25,965 bases of DNA. Source: a virus. Position numbers and translations under genes: made by a program. The notes under the pieces are model-generated. The model ran no database searches and had not been told where the DNA came from. It saw nothing but the letters and a program-made list of their open reading frames with translations. The DNA lies in IMG/VR virus record IMGVR_UViG_3300036791_000393, positions 1 through 25,965 of that record; one strand, given 5' to 3'. Shown in pieces: positions 7,181-12,867 of this stretch. Each line of letters begins with the position of its first letter. Position 1 is the stretch's first letter.

Positions 7181-8188
7181 TCAGATCGGCAGGAAGTTCA
7201 GGCCGTCGATCTTCTGGTGTGCCTTACACTTCACGTTGACGAGCTGGATCAGGGTGACGACCGCGCCGAGATAGCCGAGCTGGCCGTTGACCAACGTCGA
7301 CTCGAACCCCGTGAAGGCGAACGCCGCCTTCTCGCCGATGTAGGCCGACAGGTAGTTGTGGTTGATCAGGTACAGCGTGCCCTCGGGGCAGTACGGATCG
7401 GGGTAGAACGGCACGCCGGCCACATCGAGCGCCTCGAACAGCGCCTCGACCTTCGTCGCTCCGAACGACTGCGAGGGCGTGACCACGTAGCGCTCGGCCG
7501 ACGTGAAGTCCTGCGCGAGGTTCGCCCAGGTGCCGAAGCCCATCAGGCCGAAGGTCGGCTTCTCGCCGGTGACCTTGGTGCACTGCGCGATGTACTGCAG
7601 CATCAGATTGCGGGTCGGCGTGGTGGCGCCGCCGTTGTGCACGTAGGTCGATTTCCAGAACGTGTTGGCCGGCCGGTTGATGCCGCCGTAGGACGCCGCG
7701 AAGGTGCCGTCGTCGATCGCGGCCGGCAGGCCGACCATCGATTGCGAATTCGAGATGTTGTTGTAGATGTCGGTGGCGAAGCGATCGAGCGTCACATTCG
7801 TGACATCGTTCATGCGCGCTTCGATCAGCGGCACGACCGAGTAGTCGAGCTGCACCATGCCTTCGAGGCCGAGGAACGGGATCGCCGAGAGATAGCCGGC
7901 GAGGTTGAACTCGGCATTCTGCAGGCCCGGGATGGTGCCGGGCTGATTGAACGAGCCGTCGTATCCGATGTTCTGAATCGACACCATCGGGTTGCCCTGC
8001 AGCGGCACCGTGATCGGCGACAGGCCGCCCGACGCGACCTGTGCGTGGGCGAGCATGGCCGCCATGAAAGGCGTCGACTTCCAAAGCTGGACGTACACCT
8101 TGGGGAGGAAGGCGCGGCGGGTCACGCTCGCGAGCTCGGCGGCGATGGCGCCCTGTGCCGGGACGATTCCAGTGCCAAATTGCGGCAT
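7181..8188 (-). CDS. Major capsid protein (335 aa)
   Basis: The 335-aa product has the size and composition of an HK97-fold major capsid protein. It has an N-terminal arm and helix (ELASVTRRAFLPKVYVQLWKSTPFMAAML), then extended strand segments (SPITVPLQGNPMVSIQNIGYDG). A helical P-domain-like stretch follows (VVPLIEARMNDVTNVTLDRFATDIYNNI), then an A-domain with FGLMGFGTWANLAQDF and VAGVPFYPDPYCPEGTLYLINHNYL. The motif of a predicted-cheap surface loop followed by GTLYLIN is common in capsid proteins of phages infecting Alphaproteobacteria. A GGGGAG Shine-Dalgarno site precedes the start by about 10 bases. The gene directly upstream encodes a charged coiled-coil protein, as expected for a scaffold-capsid pair. 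Confidence 0.9.
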   Translation of the reverse strand: MPQFGTGIVPAQGAIAAELASVTRRAFLPKVYVQLWKSTPFMAAMLAHAQVASGGLSPITVPLQGNPMVSIQNIGYDGSFNQPGTIPGLQNAEFNLAGYLSAIPFLGLEGMVQLDYSVVPLIEARMNDVTNVTLDRFATDIYNNISNSQSMVGLPAAIDDGTFAASYGGINRPANTFWKSTYVHNGGATTPTRNLMLQYIAQCTKVTGEKPTFGLMGFGTWANLAQDFTSAERYVVTPSQSFGATKVEALFEALDVAGVPFYPDPYCPEGTLYLINHNYLSAYIGEKAAFAFTGFESTLVNGQLGYLGAVVTLIQLVNVKCKAHQKIDGLNFLPI

Positions 8189-8202
8189 GGCTTATGCTCC
8201 CC

Positions 8203-8730
8203 TTACGCGGCCCGGCCGCGTTTGATTTCGGTGATGACCTTGTAGGCTTCGTTGCGCGCAGCCTTGGTCGGATCGGTGAGAAGCTCGGCCATCGGCGTGC
8301 CGTCGATCCCGGGAATGTCCCAGGTGCCGGTCTGCTCGGCGGGCGGGGTCGCGGGGCGGCGCGCCTGGTAGAGATCGGCGCCGGCCTCGTAGTCGGTGAT
8401 GCCGTACTTGGTCATCACCGCCTCGACCTCCTTGATCTGATCCTCGCTGTAGCCGCGCGTGACGAGGCCGCGGCGCTGCGCGGTCAGGCGCTGCTCGGTT
8501 TCCCGGCGCTCCTCCTCGAGCTTGCGTTCCTCTTTCTCGCGCTCGCGCTCGGCGGCCATGTCGGCGCGCAAGTCCTCGACTTCCTGACTGGGGAAGCGTC
8601 GGTGCGGGTCCACCTTCTTGACGGCGTGGATGAAGTCCTTGCGCGTCTCCTTGTTCTGGGAGAGCTTCATGGCGAGCTCGGCCAGATCCTCGATCACGTC
8701 CTTGCTGTGTCCGTCGATCAATCGCGCCAT
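8203..8730 (-). CDS. Putative scaffolding protein (175 aa)
   Basis: A highly charged helical protein. Residues about 50-90 are dominated by Glu, Arg and Lys (EREREKEERKLEEERRETEQR) and should form a coiled coil. A C-terminal helix ends in EIKRGRAA. Scaffolding proteins of tailed phages are typically small, helical and charged, have basic C-termini that contact the capsid shell, and are encoded just before the major capsid gene, as here with a 14-bp gap. GAGG lies 5 bases before the ATG at 8730. No protease or delta-domain is visible. Alternative: a capsid-associated minor protein. Confidence 0.75.
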   Translation of the reverse strand: MARLIDGHSKDVIEDLAELAMKLSQNKETRKDFIHAVKKVDPHRRFPSQEVEDLRADMAAEREREKEERKLEEERRETEQRLTAQRRGLVTRGYSEDQIKEVEAVMTKYGITDYEAGADLYQARRPATPPAEQTGTWDIPGIDGTPMAELLTDPTKAARNEAYKVITEIKRGRAA

Positions 8731-8737
8731 CGCATCC

Positions 8738-8947
8738 TCACCGGAACGGCATGCCCTTGCGGGCCATGCTGGACGACGTGTAGGTCACGCCCTTGCGCTC
8801 GTAGCCGGCGTTGCGACGGCCCGGCTGCTTGTCGAGCTGGAAGCCGCAAAAGCCCGGATTGCTCGGCGGATTGGCGTAGTGCTCCGCGCGCTTCTCGCTG
8901 TTGAGCGCGCCGGTTGGGCGGATCGCCGGATGGTCGCGCCAGGTCAA
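8738..8947 (-). CDS. Small phage protein, TTG start (69 aa)
   Basis: The frame reads to a stop at 8738-8740. The best start is TTG at 8945-8947, overlapping the upstream TGA as TTGA and preceded at about 7 bases by AGGGGA, a good Shine-Dalgarno site. No ATG is available before the conserved part. The sequence is Arg/Asn/Gly-rich, contains NPPSNPGFCGF and ends RKGMPFR. It resembles the product of the adjacent upstream gene (PSYPEFGGF ... HKGKPI), suggesting a tandem duplication. Function unknown; a minor head protein is likely from location. Confidence 0.65.
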   Translation of the reverse strand: MTWRDHPAIRPTGALNSEKRAEHYANPPSNPGFCGFQLDKQPGRRNAGYERKGVTYTSSSMARKGMPFR

Positions 8948-9141
8948 ATCGGTTTCCCCTTGTGCGCGGTCGGCGAGCGCTCGAGCGCCATCGACGGGTT
9001 GCGCTGATCCTTGATCTTGGACGCGCCGGAGAAGCCGCCGAACTCGGGGTAGCTCGGGATGTTGCGGAACTGCCCATCCTGCTTCTTGCGCTCGCCGAGC
9101 TTTCCGGCGCGCACCTTCGGACGAAACAGATTGTCGGCCAT
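8944..9141 (-). CDS. Small phage protein (65 aa), probable paralogue of its downstream neighbour
   Basis: ATG at 9141 is preceded by GGGAGAG. The product is basic and Gly-rich: MADNLFRPKVRAGKLG at the start, NIPSYPEFGGF in the middle, HKGKPI at the end. The pattern N-x-P-S-x-P-x-F-x-G-F followed by a terminal K-G-x-P is shared with the next gene. No known domain. It lies within the head-gene cluster and is translationally coupled to the next gene through TTGA. Confidence 0.7.
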   Translation of the reverse strand: MADNLFRPKVRAGKLGERKKQDGQFRNIPSYPEFGGFSGASKIKDQRNPSMALERSPTAHKGKPI

Positions 9142-9152
9142 GGCTCTCTCCC

Positions 9153-9518
9153 TCACCCGTGCTCGAGGATGGTGAGCACGGCACCCGGCTGCGCGCCGAT
9201 CCCGTTCCATCCGCACCCGCACGGAAGATTGTCGAAAATGAACTTGTCGCCCGGCTGCATGGTGATCGAGCCGGCGCCGTTGATGACCGCGACGCCGACC
9301 GGGGGCGCACCTCCGGCCGGCACCGGCGGGTAGACCCCCAGCGCTCCGATGTTGACGTTCGCCGGACAGATCGCCACGGCGACCGTGCCGGAGTTGATGA
9401 AGATCAATCCGGTACGGGTCGGATTGGCCGGCAGCACGGGCTGCGACGTGAGCCCAACGGTGGTTCCCCACCCGATCGGCAGTGAATTTGTGGTGTTGCC
9501 GCCAGTGCTGAGTGCCAT
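9153..9518 (-). CDS. Small beta-rich phage structural protein (121 aa)
   Basis: The sequence is rich in Gly, Pro, Thr and hydrophobic residues with alternating strand patterns (TGLIFINSGTVAVAICPANVN, GSITMQPGDKFIFDN). It looks like a compact beta-sandwich or jelly-roll, as in decoration or head-fibre base proteins. CGCGWNG near residues 100-106 has two Cys close together. Location between the Pro/Ala-rich protein genes and the scaffold supports a head-associated virion component. Family not recognised. Confidence 0.75.
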   Translation of the reverse strand: MALSTGGNTTNSLPIGWGTTVGLTSQPVLPANPTRTGLIFINSGTVAVAICPANVNIGALGVYPPVPAGGAPPVGVAVINGAGSITMQPGDKFIFDNLPCGCGWNGIGAQPGAVLTILEHG

Positions 9519-9531
9519 CGTCGCCCCCGGA

Positions 9532-10197
9532 TCAGACCGGCCACTCGGCCCAGCTCAGCGACTGACGCGCGGCCTGCGCCTGCGCGGCGGTGCCGGCCGT
9601 GGTGGCGAGCGTGCCGGGCGGCAGGATCACCGAGCCGTCGAAGTCGTAGTTGATCGGCGTGGCGTTGGTGGTCGTCACCGCCCCAAACGACAGCAGCGTC
9701 GGGCCGACGAACATGTTCGTGCCCATGGTGTTGACGAGGGTCGCGGCCGAGTAGCCGGTGCACACCGACGTGATGCCGGCGCCGCCCGAGGCGTTGAAGC
9801 CGAGTGCATTGCGGATGGTGAGGAGGGTCAGCGTGCCGGGCGCGGTGACCGCCTGGCCGACGCCGGGCTGCACGTACAGCGTGACATCCGACACGACGGT
9901 CGTCGCGTTCAGGAGGCCGTAGCTGTAGCGGATCAGCTCGACGTTCTTGCCGGAGCCGAGCGGATTCCAAATCGTGAAGGTCGAGACCAGGTTGGTGGTC
10001 TGCACCGGGACCGTGGTGCCGGCCGCCGCGGTGTTGAGATGGAAGACGTTGCCGGCGCGCGCCGCGGAATAGAATTTGCCGTGCAGCTCGCTGGCGAGAA
10101 GTTCGCCGGACTGGCCGGCGGCGACCGGGGCGTTCGCTGCGACGGCAGCGGCGTTCGCATTGACGTTGAGGCCAATGGTGCCAAAAATGACGGGCAT
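9532..10197 (-). CDS. Phage structural protein, possible capsid decoration/head protein (221 aa)
   Basis: ATG at 10197 follows a strong AAGGAGA Shine-Dalgarno site at about 6 bases, the best in this region, implying high expression. After an Ala-rich N-terminus (residues 8-25), the protein is beta-rich with many Thr/Val/Asn strands (TTNLVSTFTIWNPLGSGKNVELIRYSYGL). It ends in an Ala/Gln helix and SLSWAEWPV. Strong expression and location near scaffold and capsid suggest a decoration or minor capsid protein. No family is recognised. Confidence 0.75.
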   Translation of the reverse strand: MPVIFGTIGLNVNANAAAVAANAPVAAGQSGELLASELHGKFYSAARAGNVFHLNTAAAGTTVPVQTTNLVSTFTIWNPLGSGKNVELIRYSYGLLNATTVVSDVTLYVQPGVGQAVTAPGTLTLLTIRNALGFNASGGAGITSVCTGYSAATLVNTMGTNMFVGPTLLSFGAVTTTNATPINYDFDGSVILPPGTLATTAGTAAQAQAARQSLSWAEWPV

Positions 10198-10234
10198 TTG
10201 CGTTCTCCTTTAGGTCCGGCAGAGCGCGCCGGGA

Positions 10235-10429
10235 TCAGTTGCCGGGGATCACCGGCGGGGTGATGCCAAGCTCGAAAGCCTGGTCATTGCGAAGGATGCG
10301 AAGCTCGTCCTGTTGCGAGCTTCCGGCCTGCTGCTGCAGCAGATTCGAGATCACGCGCAGCTCGACCGCGGTGAGCGTCTCGGCGCTGGTGCCGGAAAGG
10401 GTCGGAAATCCGCCGATGTAGGTGGTCAT
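10235..10429 (-). CDS. Hypothetical small phage protein (64 aa)
   Basis: ATG at 10429 overlaps the upstream stop (ATGA). The central helix, residues about 15-48, is amphipathic (ETLTAVELRVISNLLQQQ), followed by DELRILRNDQAFELGITPP. It resembles short helical head-assembly proteins in composition, but no family is recognised. Coupling to the upstream Pro/Ala-rich gene and conserved spacing support a real gene. Confidence 0.65.
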   Translation of the reverse strand: MTTYIGGFPTLSGTSAETLTAVELRVISNLLQQQAGSSQQDELRILRNDQAFELGITPPVIPGN

Positions 10430-10854
10430 GCGGCTTCTCCCATCGGATTGGGTTCGGGCGGCGTGGCGCCGGGAGCGGGAGCTGGTGCGAGGCCGGGCGG
10501 CGGTGCGGCGCCCATCGGGCTTCCGCCCTTCGAGGCCTGCGCCATCTGCATGATCGCGGCCGGGACCATCCCGGAGCTCTGCTCTTTGCCGAAGTTGGCG
10601 GTGAGCGCGCGCAGCGCGTTGAGCACCGCGGCGTATTTCTTCGATCCGACCGGGTAGGCCGAGAGCGCCTTGTGCATCGCCGGCAGGATCGCGTGGACCA
10701 TGGCGTCGGCCGCCGCCTCGTTGCCGGCGCCGTTACCGGGCGCCAACGCAGGACTTGCGCCCGGTCCAGTCGGGCCGCCCGCCATGTTTCCCGGAAGGGA
10801 GGGCTTTCCGGGCATTGCTCCGGCGGGCGGCATTCCTGGAAGGGGTGGCGTCAT
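10426..10854 (-). CDS. Pro/Ala/Gly-rich phage protein with helical core (142 aa)
   Basis: Residues 1-45 and 110-142 are disordered Pro/Gly/Ala repeats. Residues about 46-108 form a likely helical core (DAMVHAILPAMHKALSAYPVGSKKYAAVLNALRALTANFG). Short proteins of this architecture are common next to portal or scaffold genes of alphaproteobacterial phages, where they are annotated as hypothetical. It is the first gene after the intergenic island at 10.86-11.13 kb and probably starts a transcription unit. Its Shine-Dalgarno is weak (AAGG about 12 bases upstream of the ATG). Confidence 0.7.
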   Translation of the reverse strand: MTPPLPGMPPAGAMPGKPSLPGNMAGGPTGPGASPALAPGNGAGNEAAADAMVHAILPAMHKALSAYPVGSKKYAAVLNALRALTANFGKEQSSGMVPAAIMQMAQASKGGSPMGAAPPPGLAPAPAPGATPPEPNPMGEAA

Positions 10855-10905
10855 GCAAAATCAATACCTTGCGAGACGCAATTGATGTTCACCTTTAGAA
10901 AGTTT

Positions 10906-10922
10906 TGTCAATTGACTGATCG
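10906..10922 (-). promoter_or_regulatory. 16-bp repeat element, copy 1, with TTGACA -35-like box
   Basis: Plus-strand 10907-10922 reads GTCAATTGACTGATCG, and its first ten bases are a perfect palindrome. The minus strand gives TTGACA at 10906-10911, pointing to the gene that starts at 10854. Spacing to a -10 box is unclear, so promoter function is tentative. Two related copies occur at 11109-11124 (one mismatch) and 17940-17955 (one mismatch). Confidence 0.5.
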
Positions 10923-10931
10923 CAAACGAAA

Positions 10932-10959
10932 ACCCCGGCCGCCAATCGCAAGCCGGGGT
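10932..10959 (-). terminator. Rho-independent terminator, probably bidirectional
   Basis: Stem ACCCCGGC (10932-10939) pairs with GCCGGGGT (10952-10959) around a 12-base loop. On the minus strand the stem is followed by TTTTCGTTT, on the plus strand by CTTTTTAT. It lies 27 bases after the stop of the 14-codon ORF and upstream of the next leftward gene, so it would end the short transcript. The strand given is that of the micro-ORF. Confidence 0.85.
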
Positions 10960-10986
10960 CTTTTTATCCCTGAAAGGCCGGGCGCC

Positions 10987-11031
10987 TTAGCGCTTGTGCC
11001 GACGACGACCGCGCTTGTGCCGACGAGCCAT
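10987..11031 (-). CDS. 14-codon Arg/Lys/His-rich micro-ORF (MARRHKRGRRRHKR)
   Basis: On the minus strand, AGAGGAGG (11037-11044) stands 5 bases before ATG at 11031, and the frame ends with TAA at 10987-10989. The peptide is 14 residues, eleven of them Arg, Lys or His, built on a repeated RRHKR unit: the DNA contains a near-exact duplication of GCGCTTGTGCCGACGA. It has the strongest Shine-Dalgarno site in its neighbourhood, a promoter-like sequence upstream and a terminator downstream, with no other gene in the unit. No homologous family is known to me. An RNA-binding (arginine-rich-motif) or DNA-condensing role is speculation. The ORF could instead be a translated leader or attenuator. Confidence 0.55.
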   Translation of the reverse strand: MARRHKRGRRRHKR

Positions 11032-11085
11032 GCGTGCCTCCTCTGGGTTGCCCGTGTGACCGGGTGGGATGACAGTGCGCCGGCT

Positions 11086-11113
11086 ACGATAATGCTTTAA
11101 CAAAGCCTGTCAA
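11086..11113 (-). promoter_or_regulatory. Probable promoter of the micro-ORF
   Basis: The minus strand reads TTGACA (11108-11113), 16 bases, then TATCGT (11086-11091), matching a sigma-70 promoter at -35 fully and at four of six -10 positions. Transcription would start near 11079, giving a leader of about 48 bases before the micro-ORF ATG. The -35 overlaps the second copy of the 16-bp repeat. Confidence 0.5.
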
Positions 11114-11124
11114 TTGACTGTTCG
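11108..11124 (-). promoter_or_regulatory. 16-bp repeat element, copy 2
   Basis: Plus-strand 11109-11124 reads GTCAATTGACTGTTCG, one mismatch from copy 1. It contains the same GTCAATTGAC palindrome and lies just beyond the end of the methyltransferase gene. It covers the -35 of the micro-ORF promoter, a position suited to an activator or repressor site. Confidence 0.5.
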
Positions 11125-11131
11125 GTAACGA

Positions 11132-11803
11132 TTATATCTTTATGGCGAGCCGACCGGTGTAATCGATCCGGTTGAGCATGACGGGCAGGCGCTCGCGTTC
11201 GATGTACTCGTCGACCGCCTTGCGCGCGCCCTGCCAGTGCCCGTAATCGTCGACGATCACGACGCCGCCTTTCGACAGGCGCGGCCAGAGATGGGCCATC
11301 TCGTGCGCGGTCGATTCGTACCAATCGGTATCGAGCCGCATGAGCGCGATCGCGGCCGGCGCCTGGCGCGGCAGCGTGTCCTCGACCCGGCCCTCGACGA
11401 GGTGGACGCACTGCGCCGGGTAGCCGGTCTCGAGCACGTTGGCGCGGACCTCATCGCGCGGGCAGAACACTTGCATGCCGTAGCCGCGCGGGCCGCCGGC
11501 AGGCTGGCCCATAAAATTGACATCGACATCGGCCGGGTTCGTCATGCCGGCGAAGGTGTCGAACAGGTGGATGTCGCGGATTGCGCTCGTGCGCGCGAGC
11601 GTGCCGATCATCGCCATTATGCTGCCGCCGCGCCACACGCCGCACTCGACGAAATCGCCGGGGATGTCGCATCGCACGATGTACGCGACCGCGTGGCACA
11701 GCGCTGCGATCCGCTCCGGGCTGGTGAGCGTGTAGTGTTGCACGCGCCGGATTATGTCGTTGATCCAGTCCGGCTCGTCGAGCAGAAACTTGGTTTCCTT
11801 CAT
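11132..11803 (-). CDS. TylF/MycF-type SAM-dependent methyltransferase (223 aa)
   Basis: The start is ATG at 11803, overlapping the upstream TGA (ATGA); a longer in-frame extension reads through the preceding gene and is rejected. The protein has a class I SAM-binding site, FVECGVWRGGS (residues 51-61), with acidic FDTF (D82) at the end of the second strand. It also has LMRLDTDWYES (154-164) and the signature GGVVIVDDYGHWQGARKAVDEY (179-200). These are hallmarks of the macrocin-O-methyltransferase family, Mg-dependent enzymes that methylate sugar hydroxyls. With the upstream glycosyltransferase-like gene it suggests glycan modification, perhaps of a virion protein or host surface polysaccharide. 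It is an unusual insertion between portal and capsid genes. Family call is firm; substrate unknown. Confidence 0.9.
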   Translation of the reverse strand: MKETKFLLDEPDWINDIIRRVQHYTLTSPERIAALCHAVAYIVRCDIPGDFVECGVWRGGSIMAMIGTLARTSAIRDIHLFDTFAGMTNPADVDVNFMGQPAGGPRGYGMQVFCPRDEVRANVLETGYPAQCVHLVEGRVEDTLPRQAPAAIALMRLDTDWYESTAHEMAHLWPRLSKGGVVIVDDYGHWQGARKAVDEYIERERLPVMLNRIDYTGRLAIKI

Positions 11804-12867
11804 AGGCCGAGGGCTTTCCAGGCCGCCAGGATGTTCGCGTAGTCGTCCGGCTTCCACACGATGCGCTGATCGGGACCGGACCACGGCCATTGACCGCCGA
11901 CCTCGAGGCCCATGCTGTTGCGTAGAAAAGCCACCGTGGCCGGCCGATAATCATCGTTGTCCGGCCGCGCCGGCATGAATATCAGCCACGGCCGCGTGCC
12001 GAACACCGCGAGCATGGATGGACCGTTCGAGACGAACAGATTGGCCTTGGCGCTTTCGTACAGCGCCATGCGCATGTGAATGTCGCGCGAGGCCGCCGGG
12101 CAGGTCACAAAATCCCCAAGCGGCTCATCGGCCCTCGCGGTGTCGCGCACGAAGATGACCCGCTCACCCTGCATGCGGAGATACTCGGCAAAGGACATCC
12201 ATGCGTCGGGGTTGCTGTTGCGATCGACATCGTAGTCGGCCTCGCGCAGTGTGATCGTCACAGGCCCGTTCAAAACGAACCCTTTCGGAGAGTGGAACGT
12301 CGGCACCTTCTCGCCAGCGCGCGCGGCCGCGACGACATCGCGCAGCACATAGACTTCCTTCTGCCGGCCGCGCCATGCCGAGTCGTCCTCGACGGCGCCG
12401 ATCAGCCCCAGCATGGGACGCACGACGTTCTCGAACATCTGCGCCATGGCGGGCGTCTTGAGCCCGGTTTTGCCGTCGCGGCCGAACCAGAACGCGACCT
12501 TGAGCGGGGCCGGCGCACCTTCCCGCACGCGGGTCATCTCGGCATCGATGAGCCAATGCGGAAAGTCGTAGTTGAGCGGCGCGGTGGTGCAGTTGTAGCA
12601 GACGTAATCGGCGCCGAGCGCGGGATCGGGCGGCGGGAGGGTGCGGTTTTCCACGTCGGAACCGAGCTTTCCGACCACCTCGCGCGCGGTTTCAAGCACC
12701 GCCCCCTCGAGGATGACGGCACCGGCCATTCCGACCAGCGGCAGCGGCACGTTGCCGTCGCCGTCCGGCTCATGGCACAGCATGATCAGCGCATAGGCGG
12801 GCCGCGCCTCGCGGGCGAGCCCCGAGAAATGATCGAGCAGGGCGATCACGTCCGATTTGACGGTCAT
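11800..12867 (-). CDS. Glycosyltransferase-like (GT-B fold?) protein (355 aa)
   Basis: ATG at 12867 overlaps the portal stop (ATGA). The N-terminal part has a DGDGN loop at about residues 34-38. The C-terminal half (about 210-355) has VTITLRE, AWMSFAEYLRMQGERVIFVRD, MRMALYESAKANLFVSNGPSMLAVFGTRPWLIF and a final RIVWKPDD. This order (a 'no-choice' Gly-Pro loop after a helix, then a strand with a Pro-rich turn, and a C-terminal D-D) is seen in the nucleotide-sugar binding half of GT-B glycosyltransferases. It forms an operon with a sugar-methyltransferase-type gene, which supports a glycan-modifying role. I cannot name the family, so the function is an inference. Confidence 0.7.
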   Translation of the reverse strand: MTVKSDVIALLDHFSGLAREARPAYALIMLCHEPDGDGNVPLPLVGMAGAVILEGAVLETAREVVGKLGSDVENRTLPPPDPALGADYVCYNCTTAPLNYDFPHWLIDAEMTRVREGAPAPLKVAFWFGRDGKTGLKTPAMAQMFENVVRPMLGLIGAVEDDSAWRGRQKEVYVLRDVVAAARAGEKVPTFHSPKGFVLNGPVTITLREADYDVDRNSNPDAWMSFAEYLRMQGERVIFVRDTARADEPLGDFVTCPAASRDIHMRMALYESAKANLFVSNGPSMLAVFGTRPWLIFMPARPDNDDYRPATVAFLRNSMGLEVGGQWPWSGPDQRIVWKPDDYANILAAWKALGL

